Part shown: positions 1 to 8,613 of the stretch, in pieces | Position numbering within the stretch: position 1 is the first letter of the stretch | Layout of the letters: each line of letters opens with the position of its first letter | Made by a program: the position numbers and the translations under genes | From: Treponema sp. UBA3813 | GTDB taxonomy: Bacteria; Spirochaetota; Spirochaetia; Treponematales; Treponemataceae | Length of the DNA stretch: 44,156 nucleotides | Direction of reading: 5' to 3' | Assembly: GCA_002368605.1 (NCBI GenBank) | Contig: DFEB01000007.1 | Coordinates: forward strand, 1-44,156 | Notes under the pieces: model-generated | Told to the model about the DNA's origin: nothing | Databases searched by the model: none | What the model saw: the letters and a program-made list of their open reading frames with translations, nothing else

Positions 1-20
1 TTTGCATTTGCTGAACAGTG

Positions 21-146
21 CAAAAACAAGCGTAGGCGGGGTTATGGCACGAATCCACTTTGTGCGAGCGAGCGAAGCGAGTCTAATTTCCAATTTCGCA
101 CAACCGTGGATTCCAGTGCCATGTTCCCGCCGAGAGCTTGTTTTTG
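21..146. repeat. Long imperfect inverted repeat (foldback element)
   Basis: The arm at 21-58 is an imperfect inverted copy of 106-146; both begin or end with CAAAAACAAGC and contain GGCGGG, ATGGCAC and GAATCCAC. A nested perfect 8-bp pair, TTGTGCGA (60-67) with TCGCACAA (96-103), closes a loop rich in GCGAGC units. The whole can fold into one long hairpin. It carries no credible gene and lies upstream of the macroglobulin promoter. It resembles a REP/MITE-type intergenic repeat; whether it recurs in the genome cannot be judged from this window. Confidence 0.75.
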
Positions 147-161
147 TGATTCTCCAATAAT

Positions 162-190
162 TTGCAAAACTCGACATTTGACCATATACT
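162..190 (+). promoter_or_regulatory. Candidate sigma-70 promoter for the macroglobulin-pbpC pair
   Basis: TTGCAA at 162-167 and TATACT at 185-190 are separated by 17 bp. The start codon at 243 has GGAG about 9 nt upstream. A second possible -35, TTGACC (178-183), has no well-placed -10. Confidence 0.5.
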
Positions 191-242
191 TAAATACCCC
201 TCTATGGTAGTATTTTTGAAAAATAAGTAATCGGAGTCTTTT

Positions 243-3200
243 ATGAGAAAGTTTTCCCCTTTAAGTTCTTTAATCTTTTTGTTTTTTTCAATTCTTTCTA
301 TTTTGAACATTTCCTGCAAAGAAAAAGGCGTTCAAAAGGTTAAAGTGTCCTATAGTGTTTACGAGCCCAGCATTGCCTACAATCCAGATTCCAAACCAGA
401 CTTTCTAAGCATTGAATTTGACGGTTCGGTTGCACCTATTGATATGGCAGACAAAGAACTTGATTCGCAAGGGGCTCTTCCTTCTGTTTCACCGGCAATC
501 GAAGGAAAATGGCTTTGGGTGGGGGATTCTGTCCTTCGTTTTGTTCCTTATGAACGCTGGAAGCTTGAAACTTCGTACAAAGTGAGCCTTCCTGCTGAAA
601 TTTTTTCTCAGAATGTAATTGTTTCAAAAAATTCATTTTCTTTTACAACAGATTCTTTTACGACCAGCCTCAGAAATGTTGAATTCTATATCAATCCGGA
701 AAATCCTCTTGAAAAGCGGGTCACGGCCACTGTGTCGGGCAGCCACCCGATCGAAAAGGAAGGTTTTGAAAAGTTCGTTTCAATGGGAATAACACATCCC
801 TCTTCGCATAAGAAAAATCCCGTTAATTTTACTATTTCATGGAGCAAGGACGGACTTGAAGCATATCTTGTGAGTGATAACATTCCTGTTCCTCCCCAAA
901 CCGCAGAGTTGAAGGTTGAAATGTCTTCCGGCATCAAAACAATTATCGGGGAAGCGACTTCGTCTAATTCAGATTCAGTAGATGTAGAAATCCCTGGTAT
1001 GAGCGACTTTGTTCGGATTACCGACATTTCTCATTCACTTATCAAAAATGAAGACCAGAATTACGATCAGGTTATTACAGTTGAGACAAAGGGGTCTGTC
1101 AGCGCAGAAGAACTCCTTTCTCACATGGAAGTTTACCTGCTGCCAAATGACCGGCCAGAAGAGCAGGGCTGGGATTATGAGAGAAATTATGACTGGCGCG
1201 GTACAAGTATTCAGTTTTTTACCGATAAAGTAAAAGCCCAGTCTGTTAAAATAGAACCAAAAATTATTCCTTCTCCAGAAAACGCTTCACCAATAAATAA
1301 TTTTATCATCAAAGTGCCGGAGCTTTCTTATATCCTCGTGCGCTTTACGGGAACGATTAATTTCTTCGGCGGCTACAAACTGGTCAATGATAAAGACAAT
1401 CAGAACTACGAGTTTTTGAGAGTCAAAAGCTATCCTGTGGAGCTGGGAATCTTGTCTGAAGGAACGATTCTTTCTCTTTCTGGCAGCCGAAAAATGGCAA
1501 TTTCTTCACGGGGAATTTCGAAGGTCAGGTATTCGCTTTCACGAATCATGCCAAAAGATGTGAATCACCTTGTTTCACAGTCAAATGGCGATATGAAGAA
1601 TTTCCGCTTTGATTCTTACAATTTTGATGAAAGCAATATTTCCGAAAAGGAAACATCTGATTATATGATTCCGAACTGGTCAAAAGAATTTGTTTCTTAT
1701 TATTCTTTTGATTTTTCTTCTCACCTGGCTCCTAATCCAAGCAAGAATCTTTCAAACGGCCTCTTTCTCTTTGAGGTCGCTGACTATTCAAGCGGCTATT
1801 CTTCTTCTAGAAGTGACAAGCGGCTTATCCTCATAACTGATTTGGGCTTCATCGTAAAAAAGAACCGGGACGGCTCACGGGATGTCTTCGTTCAGTCAAT
1901 TTCAAAAGGTAGTCCTGTGGCAAATGCTCAGGTTCAAATTATTGGCTTAAACGGAAATGCAGTCATTTCTACTTACACCGACTCAAACGGTCATGCAACA
2001 ATCCCGGATTATTCTTACAGCGGAAATCCAGAGCACCGTCCTACGGCGTATGTAGTAAAAACTTCAAACGATTTGTCTTTCATGCCGTATTCTGAGCGGG
2101 GTAGAAGCCTTGATTACTCAAATTATGATGTTGGTGGCGAGTATGGTATTGATGCTCCTACAAAAATCTCTGCTTATATGTTCTCTGACCGGGGAATGTA
2201 CCGGCCCGGCGACACAGTTCACATCGGCGTAATCGCAAAATCCGGGGACTGGAACATCGATTTAAAGAATCTTCCTCTTGAGACGGAAGTCCTTGACTCT
2301 CAAAGTTCGGTTATTTACTCAAATCAGTTCCGCCTTTCTTCTTCGGGCTTCGAGGAAATTACTTTCTCAACAAAAGACTATTCTCCTACAGGTATGTATG
2401 ACATCAATCTTTACATTCTGAAGGAACAGAACGGTAAACTGAAGAGAGAATATCTTGCTTCAACAAGCGTAAAAATCGAGGAATTCCTGCCTGACACCCT
2501 GAAACTTTCTGCCAGCTTCGATCCTCTTCCAAAAGAGGGCTGGATTAACCCGCAGAAGCTCAAAGGTCTGGTCAGCCTTAAAAATCTCTTCGGCACTCCT
2601 GCCCGGGGTAACGATGTAAAGGCTCAGATGACTCTTTATCCGGGCTTCCCTGTTCTCAGAAAGTATTCAGACTACTATTTCTCAGATCCTTTCTACAAAT
2701 CAAATTCTTACGATGAATTCCTGGGCACCAAGCAGACCGACGATAATGGCGAGGCTTCTTTTGACTTGGATATTGAAAAATTTGAAAAAGCGACTTACCG
2801 CCTTGAATTCTATGTGGAAGGCTACGAAAAGGAGAGCGGAAGGAGCGTCAGCCAGATGTCCAGCATGTATGTTTCGCCGCTCAAGCACCTGATTGGCTAC
2901 AAGGCAGACGGCTCGCTTTCATACATCAACCGGGATTCAAAACGCAAGCTTTCTTTCATCGCCATTGATCAGGATTTGAACCGAATCAATCTCAGCGATG
3001 TCACCGTTAATATAGAAGAAGTCAAGTACATTTCCACCTTGGTCAAACAGCCCAACGGGCTCTTTAAATACCAGTCTGTTAAAAAAGCATATCCTCTTTC
3101 TTCTGAGAAAATCACGATTTCTAAAAACGGTACTGATTTCTTCGTTCCCTCAAATGCTTCTGGTGAATACAAAATCACCCTGCTGGACAGCGAAGGCCTT

Positions 3201-5861
3201 GTTTTCAATACGATTTCTTACACCATTGTCGGCGATCAGAATACAAGCCGCAGCCTTACCCGCACCGCAGAACTTGAGCTTAAACTGGAAAAATCTGACC
3301 TCGCATGCGGTGACACGGCAAAAGTCTTTATCAAGGCTCCATATACAGGCTTCGGTCTGATTACTGTTGAACGGGACAAGGTTTATTCTTACAAATGGTT
3401 TAAGGCTAATGAGCTTTCCAGCGTTCAGACAATCCAGATTCCTCAGGGAATTGAAGGAAATGCCTACATAAATGTAATGTTCAGTCGAAGCCCGGATTCA
3501 GAAGAGATTTTCATGAGTCCTTTCTGTTACGGGGCAATTCCTTTCACCCTTGATAAGGGTAACCGAACAAACAAAATCAAGCTGGATTTCAAAGACGAGA
3601 TTAAGTCTGGCGAGGACTTGACGATTAACTATTCTTCTTCTGATGAAGGAAAAATCGTAATCTACGCCGTGGACGAAGGAATTCTTCAGGTCGCTAAATA
3701 TCGCAATCCGAATCCTCTTTCATTCTTCTTCAAAAAACGCGCCCTTGAAGTCCGAACCTCTCAGATTCTCGACCTTGTTCTTCCTGAATTTGAAGTTCTC
3801 AAAACTATGAGTGCAATGGGTGGCGGTGCCGGCATGGACGAGCTTTCAAAGAATCTCAATCCTTTCAAGCGAAAACAGAACGCTCCCGTGGCCTACTGGT
3901 CCGGAATCATCGATACCGGCCGTGAAGAGAGAAGCGTCACTTACCATGTCCCGGATTACTTTAACGGCACAATCCGCATTATCGCAGTCGCCGTCTCAAA
4001 GGGAACAATCGGCGTTGAGCAGTCTTCGACACTTGCCCGAAACACCTTCATCATCAGCCCTAACGCTCCTCTTGCAGTAGCTCCTGGCGATGAATTTGAT
4101 GTAAGCGTTACCGTCACCAACAATCATCGCGGCTCTGGCTCTGCGAATAAGGTTACTCTCACGGCAAGCCCCAGCCAGCATCTTTCTATTGTGGGTGAAA
4201 AATCTGTACCACTCACGATTGATGAGGGCAAGGAAGCCACTGTTTCATTCAAAGTCAAGGCAAACAATGTTCTTGGTGGGGCAGAAATCACATTCAAGGC
4301 TTTTGACGCGAGCGAATCTTCAAAATTGAGTACGACTTTAAGTGTCCGCCCGTCAATGCCATATCAAATCTGGATAAAATCGGGCAAAACCGACAAAAAA
4401 GAAATTTCTGCAGATGTAAATCACAAACTATATGATGAATTTGCAAAACGCAGCCTGTCTGTTTCCAATGTTCCGACAACATTCCTCGACGGCTTGAATT
4501 TCTACCTTGCAAATTATCCTTATGGATGCGCTGAGCAGGTCACAAGTAAGGCATATCCTTATCTCTTTGAGGATTTTGTTAAGGCCGGCGGAAAAACCCA
4601 TGCCGACGCTCAGAAAATGGTCAGCGATACAATCGCTATTCTACAGGCACGAATGCTTTCTGACGGAAACATCGGCTACTGGACTAACAAAAGCTCACCG
4701 ATGCCTGAAATCACCCTCTATTGTGCGGAATTCCTGACGGACGCCAAAAAACACGGTTTCTTTGTTCCTCAGAGATTCTTTGACAAGGTTTTGGGAGCTG
4801 TCAAATCAATCGCCAATTCTTCAAAAGATTCTGGCTTCGACATTATGCTGCGCGCTCACGCAATCTATATCCTCACCAACAACGAGATCGTTACAACAAG
4901 CTATCTTGAAAAGCTTGAGGGCGACTTGAACCGCAAGAATTACAGCGAAACTGACTACGAAGGGCTTTACCTTGCCGCCAGCTACGCTATGCTCAAACAG
5001 GACAAAAAGGCGAATTCAATCCTCGGCAAAATCAAGCGCAAGAAGATTTTTGATTCTTCATGGATGTTCCACAATGGTCTGCACTATGTTTCAACCTACA
5101 TCGATGTGATTGCCCGCTACTTCCCTGAGCGTATCACCGACATCAAATCAAATCAGGTGGAATATCTGTGCGAAGGTCTTGAAAGTATGAGTTCATACAA
5201 TACTTATTCAGTGAGCGCGGCAATCCGGGCTTTTGAAAGCTATTCAAATGTAGAAAAGGGCGGAATCTATTCAGCCTACGAGATTTTCGGAAAAAACGAG
5301 AAGGCAATTCCGCTTGAGGGCAATCAGATTCTCAAAGGTGCTTTCACAAAAGACGCCGAAAAGATTTCTTTCCGTACCAGCGAAAAAATGCCGATTTTCT
5401 TCCAGACTTTACAGGCAGGTTTTGAGACATCAATTCCTGAAAAGGACATAAAGGAAGGTCTTGAAGTAAGCCGTGAATTCACAAATCTTGACGGCAAAAA
5501 AATCGATTCTGTAAAAGCAGGTGATGACATACTTGTAAAAGTTTCATTCCGCTCTCTCAAAGGCTCGATTCCAAATATCGCCATGGTGGACATGCTTTCG
5601 GCCGGCCTTGAGGCAGACATCGAATCAATCCGCTCTGGAAAATACAACAAGGGCTGGTCTGCCGATTATGTTGACATCCGCGAAGACCGGGTCGTGATTT
5701 ACGGCACTGTCACGGACAAGATAAACACCTTCACCTACAAGGCAAAAGCTACGAATACTGGAAAATTCGTAGTCCCGCCTATGTTCGCAGAGTCTATGTA
5801 TAACAAAGATATACGCGCCCTTTCTCCTCACGCGCCGCTTACGATTGAGGCAAGAAAGTAG
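243..5861 (+). CDS. Alpha-2-macroglobulin family lipoprotein with thioester motif
   Basis: Large envelope protein of 1872 residues, the usual size for bacterial alpha-2-macroglobulins, which trap attacking proteases. The N-terminus is a lipoprotein signal with C25 as the likely lipidated cysteine (ISC). A conserved MYRPGDTV segment near residue 655 and the central region SYKWF...YINV fit the macroglobulin domains. The thioester motif C-A-E-Q is at 1429-1432 inside YGCAEQ, followed by an alpha-helical thioester domain with repeated Tyr/Ala-rich helices and a C-terminal receptor-like domain. Together these indicate a YfhM-type (type I) protein anchored to a membrane. Its stop codon directly abuts pbpC, the classical partner gene. 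The start is chosen by GGAG and the signal peptide. Confidence 0.95.
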   Translation: MRKFSPLSSLIFLFFSILSILNISCKEKGVQKVKVSYSVYEPSIAYNPDSKPDFLSIEFDGSVAPIDMADKELDSQGALPSVSPAIEGKWLWVGDSVLRFVPYERWKLETSYKVSLPAEIFSQNVIVSKNSFSFTTDSFTTSLRNVEFYINPENPLEKRVTATVSGSHPIEKEGFEKFVSMGITHPSSHKKNPVNFTISWSKDGLEAYLVSDNIPVPPQTAELKVEMSSGIKTIIGEATSSNSDSVDVEIPGMSDFVRITDISHSLIKNEDQNYDQVITVETKGSVSAEELLSHMEVYLLPNDRPEEQGWDYERNYDWRGTSIQFFTDKVKAQSVKIEPKIIPSPENASPINNFIIKVPELSYILVRFTGTINFFGGYKLVNDKDNQNYEFLRVKSYPVELGILSEGTILSLSGSRKMAISSRGISKVRYSLSRIMPKDVNHLVSQSNGDMKNFRFDSYNFDESNISEKETSDYMIPNWSKEFVSYYSFDFSSHLAPNPSKNLSNGLFLFEVADYSSGYSSSRSDKRLILITDLGFIVKKNRDGSRDVFVQSISKGSPVANAQVQIIGLNGNAVISTYTDSNGHATIPDYSYSGNPEHRPTAYVVKTSNDLSFMPYSERGRSLDYSNYDVGGEYGIDAPTKISAYMFSDRGMYRPGDTVHIGVIAKSGDWNIDLKNLPLETEVLDSQSSVIYSNQFRLSSSGFEEITFSTKDYSPTGMYDINLYILKEQNGKLKREYLASTSVKIEEFLPDTLKLSASFDPLPKEGWINPQKLKGLVSLKNLFGTPARGNDVKAQMTLYPGFPVLRKYSDYYFSDPFYKSNSYDEFLGTKQTDDNGEASFDLDIEKFEKATYRLEFYVEGYEKESGRSVSQMSSMYVSPLKHLIGYKADGSLSYINRDSKRKLSFIAIDQDLNRINLSDVTVNIEEVKYISTLVKQPNGLFKYQSVKKAYPLSSEKITISKNGTDFFVPSNASGEYKITLLDSEGLVFNTISYTIVGDQNTSRSLTRTAELELKLEKSDLACGDTAKVFIKAPYTGFGLITVERDKVYSYKWFKANELSSVQTIQIPQGIEGNAYINVMFSRSPDSEEIFMSPFCYGAIPFTLDKGNRTNKIKLDFKDEIKSGEDLTINYSSSDEGKIVIYAVDEGILQVAKYRNPNPLSFFFKKRALEVRTSQILDLVLPEFEVLKTMSAMGGGAGMDELSKNLNPFKRKQNAPVAYWSGIIDTGREERSVTYHVPDYFNGTIRIIAVAVSKGTIGVEQSSTLARNTFIISPNAPLAVAPGDEFDVSVTVTNNHRGSGSANKVTLTASPSQHLSIVGEKSVPLTIDEGKEATVSFKVKANNVLGGAEITFKAFDASESSKLSTTLSVRPSMPYQIWIKSGKTDKKEISADVNHKLYDEFAKRSLSVSNVPTTFLDGLNFYLANYPYGCAEQVTSKAYPYLFEDFVKAGGKTHADAQKMVSDTIAILQARMLSDGNIGYWTNKSSPMPEITLYCAEFLTDAKKHGFFVPQRFFDKVLGAVKSIANSSKDSGFDIMLRAHAIYILTNNEIVTTSYLEKLEGDLNRKNYSETDYEGLYLAASYAMLKQDKKANSILGKIKRKKIFDSSWMFHNGLHYVSTYIDVIARYFPERITDIKSNQVEYLCEGLESMSSYNTYSVSAAIRAFESYSNVEKGGIYSAYEIFGKNEKAIPLEGNQILKGAFTKDAEKISFRTSEKMPIFFQTLQAGFETSIPEKDIKEGLEVSREFTNLDGKKIDSVKAGDDILVKVSFRSLKGSIPNIAMVDMLSAGLEADIESIRSGKYNKGWSADYVDIREDRVVIYGTVTDKINTFTYKAKATNTGKFVVPPMFAESMYNKDIRALSPHAPLTIEARK

Positions 5862-8225
5862 GTGTTGTCAAAAAAGAAACTCTGTCTGCTGATTGCATTC
5901 TGTATTGTCATGGACGCATTTCATCTGGCAGTCGCAGGCCCCTTCCTCGCAGAAAAATTGCGGGGAGATATTTTTCACGGCCTCGAATTTTCCGTCGTTT
6001 ACACTGACAAAAACGGCGGGCTTCTTCAGATTTTTCTCACAGAGGATGATAAATTCCGAATTTACCGCCCCCTGTCGGATTTTCCCAAGGAATTTGTTGA
6101 GGCAGTTCTCTTGCAGGAAGACCGCTATTTCTATTCTCACAGGGGTATAAACCCGGTGGCCATCGTGAAGGCTGGAATTGAGACTTACATTAAAAAATCC
6201 CGCCGCATGGGGGCTTCAACAATCACCATGCAGACGGCGAAACTCAAATACGGCCTTTACACAAAATCAATTTTCGGAAAACTCAGGCAGATTTACAGGG
6301 CTTTGGTCCTCGAATTCTGCTATTCAAAGCAGGAAATCCTTGAGTGTTACCTTAACCTCGCTCCCTGCGGCTATAATATAGAAGGATTTGAAACGGCCAG
6401 CTGGTATTATTTCAATAAATCAATCAGGGAACTCAATCTCTCTGAGAATATAATGCTGGCGGTGTTGCCACAAAATCCTATTAAACGAAGTCCTTCTCCA
6501 CTGCGCACTCCAAGCGAACTTATTGATGCAAGAAAAATCCTTTTTGAAAGATGGATAGAAAATCATCCAGAAGACTCTTCAAAAGCCCCCTTCATGGATA
6601 TGCAGATGTCAACAGAATGTCGCTTTCCCAACGAGGCCCGTCATTTTTGCGAGATGCTTTACTATGACCGTGGTAAAACTTCCGATACAGACAAAAAAAG
6701 TCGCAGGGCTGTAAAGACCACTTTAAATTTGCGACTTCAAAAGCAGTGCGAGGAGATTTTTGACACTTATATCCATCAGAACCGGCACTTCGGCGTTGAG
6801 AACGGCGCAATCCTCTTGCTGGACTGGCAGAATATGGAAATCGTGGCCAACATTGGCTCTGCCGATTATTACAATGATTCTATTCAGGGGCAGGTAAATC
6901 TGACCACATCAAAACGCTCTCCAGGCTCTACATTAAAACCTTTTATCTATGCTATGGCTCTGGAGCAGGGGTTGATCCACTATGATACAATGCTGAAAGA
7001 TACGCCCGTTACCTTCAACGAATATTCTCCCGACAACTACGGAAGCATTTTTAAGGGGCCGGTAAAGGCTTGGTTTGCCCTGGGTGACAGCCGCAATATT
7101 CCTGCCATTGCCCTGAACCGGGATTTAAAAGAGCGGGATTTGTACGATTTTATGACTGAATCTGGTGTTTCACAGATGAAGGAGAGGGAGCATTACGGTC
7201 TTTCAATAGTTTTGGGAACTTGTGAAGTGACCATGCTGGAACTGGCAAAAATGTATGCGACTCTTGCCAGTAACGGAATTCAGAAAGAAATCCGCGCAGT
7301 CTATTCGCCGAAAAACGAAGTGGGAAAGCGTATGCTGACTTCGGAAAGTGCCTTTATCGTAAAAAAAATGCTTGAGGAGAACACTCCGCCTTATCAGCAT
7401 AAGCCCAAAGAGCTTGAAGGCGTAAAAATCGCCTACAAAACAGGAACTTCCATCGGCTTTAAGGACAGCTGGAGCGTAGGAATTTTTGACCGTTATGTTC
7501 TTTGTGTCTGGATTGGAAACTTTGACGGTCACGGAAACAATTCTTTTTTGGGCAGGACCATGGCGGCTCCGCTTCTGTTCAACCTTGCCTATCATATTTT
7601 GTCTGAAATTCCCCAAAATGAGAGGATGAAGGCGGCCATTCCGCCAAAAAATGCCATTCAGGTGAAGGTCTGTTCTGTTTCCGGCGGCCTTCCTACCGAG
7701 GCCTGCGAGCAGACTGAATGGAGCTGGTTTATTCCTGGAGTCTCACCAATCAAAACCTGTAAAATTCATCGAAAAATCAATATCGATACCCGCACTGGCT
7801 ACCGCACTGATGAAAGCGGGGAGCCTTATATAAAAACCGTTTCCAGGGAATTCTGGCCCAGTGATTTGCAGAATCTTTTTGAACAGGCAGGTCTTCCTCG
7901 TCTTAAGCCACCTGAGTACCCGCCGGAAGATTTTTCATATTCTGCCCACGGTCAGGGCTTTCCGCCGGAAATTGTCTCGCCCATGACAGGCACGGACTAT
8001 GTTTTCAGAAAATCAGACACCAGTCGCAACAAAATCATGCTTCATGCGGTGGCAGACGCGGATTCAGCCGAACTTTTATGGTATTGCGGAAGCGATTACA
8101 TAGGCCGGAGCGAGCCGGGAAAGTCTCTGGAATGGTCGCCTAAGCCGGGAGTTTACGATATTACCGTCTCTGACCAAAAAGGCCGCAGCGACAGCGTTGT
8201 GGTTTCAATCGTGGAGACGGAATAG
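5862..8225 (+). CDS. pbpC: Penicillin-binding protein 1C (bifunctional peptidoglycan synthase)
   Basis: 787-residue enzyme that polymerises and crosslinks peptidoglycan. It has an N-terminal membrane anchor (about 7-30), a GT51 glycosyltransferase domain with the EDRYFYSHRG motif (catalytic E86), then a transpeptidase domain with S356-T-L-K359, S410-R-N412 and K526-T-G-T-S. The C-terminal region after about 610 resembles the BiPBP_C domain of PBP1C, including the CKIH segment. The GTG start follows the upstream stop without any gap, so translation is probably coupled to the macroglobulin gene. Pairing of pbpC with macroglobulin is widespread in bacteria and is thought to link protease defence with repair of the wall. 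Confidence 0.93.
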   Translation: MLSKKKLCLLIAFCIVMDAFHLAVAGPFLAEKLRGDIFHGLEFSVVYTDKNGGLLQIFLTEDDKFRIYRPLSDFPKEFVEAVLLQEDRYFYSHRGINPVAIVKAGIETYIKKSRRMGASTITMQTAKLKYGLYTKSIFGKLRQIYRALVLEFCYSKQEILECYLNLAPCGYNIEGFETASWYYFNKSIRELNLSENIMLAVLPQNPIKRSPSPLRTPSELIDARKILFERWIENHPEDSSKAPFMDMQMSTECRFPNEARHFCEMLYYDRGKTSDTDKKSRRAVKTTLNLRLQKQCEEIFDTYIHQNRHFGVENGAILLLDWQNMEIVANIGSADYYNDSIQGQVNLTTSKRSPGSTLKPFIYAMALEQGLIHYDTMLKDTPVTFNEYSPDNYGSIFKGPVKAWFALGDSRNIPAIALNRDLKERDLYDFMTESGVSQMKEREHYGLSIVLGTCEVTMLELAKMYATLASNGIQKEIRAVYSPKNEVGKRMLTSESAFIVKKMLEENTPPYQHKPKELEGVKIAYKTGTSIGFKDSWSVGIFDRYVLCVWIGNFDGHGNNSFLGRTMAAPLLFNLAYHILSEIPQNERMKAAIPPKNAIQVKVCSVSGGLPTEACEQTEWSWFIPGVSPIKTCKIHRKINIDTRTGYRTDESGEPYIKTVSREFWPSDLQNLFEQAGLPRLKPPEYPPEDFSYSAHGQGFPPEIVSPMTGTDYVFRKSDTSRNKIMLHAVADADSAELLWYCGSDYIGRSEPGKSLEWSPKPGVYDITVSDQKGRSDSVVVSIVETE

Positions 8226-8290
8226 ATTCTCTTGTCAGCAAGCTGTTTTTTCTGCCTGAAAATTTATTTCCAAATTTGAGTATGCTCACA

Positions 8291-8319
8291 TTGAGTAAAT
8301 CTGAAAAATCATCTATAAT
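8291..8319 (+). promoter_or_regulatory. Promoter of the oadGAB operon
   Basis: TTGAGT at 8291-8296 and TATAAT at 8314-8319 with exactly 17 bp between. The first gene starts at 8362 with GGAGG at about 8352. This is one of the best sigma-70-like promoters in the window, in line with the strongly biased codon use of oadA. Confidence 0.75.
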
Positions 8320-8361
8320 TTTATCCAAATTCTATCTTGAATCATATCCTTTGGAGGAATT

Positions 8362-8598
8362 ATGACAATTGCTGAAATGCTTAGTCAGAGTATTATCCTT
8401 ACTCTGCTTGGTATGTGTGTTGTTTTCAGTTTCCTTGTCATCATGATTATTTGTATGAACGGTCTTCGTATTTTCGTTCATGCAACTGGTCTCGACAAAG
8501 AAGAAGCTAAAACTGATGTTGCGGCGCCAGTAGCGCCCGCAGTCGACCAAAATGCTGTCGTTGCCGCAATCGCAACGGCTTTGCACGAAAAAAACTAA
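8362..8598 (+). CDS. oadG: Oxaloacetate decarboxylase gamma subunit
   Basis: 78-residue small subunit of the sodium-translocating decarboxylase. One membrane helix (about 11-33) is followed by a charged and Ala/Pro-rich tail ending in AAIATALHEKN, the usual OadG C-terminal pattern. In the family the gamma subunit assembles the complex and tethers the alpha subunit to the membrane-bound beta subunit. It starts the operon behind GGAGG; oadA follows after 15 bp. Confidence 0.88.
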   Translation: MTIAEMLSQSIILTLLGMCVVFSFLVIMIICMNGLRIFVHATGLDKEEAKTDVAAPVAPAVDQNAVVAAIATALHEKN

Positions 8599-8613
8599 AA
8601 GAGGTTAATCTAA

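Noticed and set aside
686-1027. 113-codon ORF antisense to the macroglobulin gene
   Set aside because: No ribosome binding site, no domain, and fully inside a strong coding gene; a frame shadow.
7203-7616. 137-codon ORF antisense to pbpC
   Set aside because: Overlaps the conserved transpeptidase domain and has no start signals.
8226-8250. Terminator after pbpC (CAGC-AA-GCTG then T-run)
   Set aside because: Only a 4-bp stem with a 2-nt loop, too weak to call.
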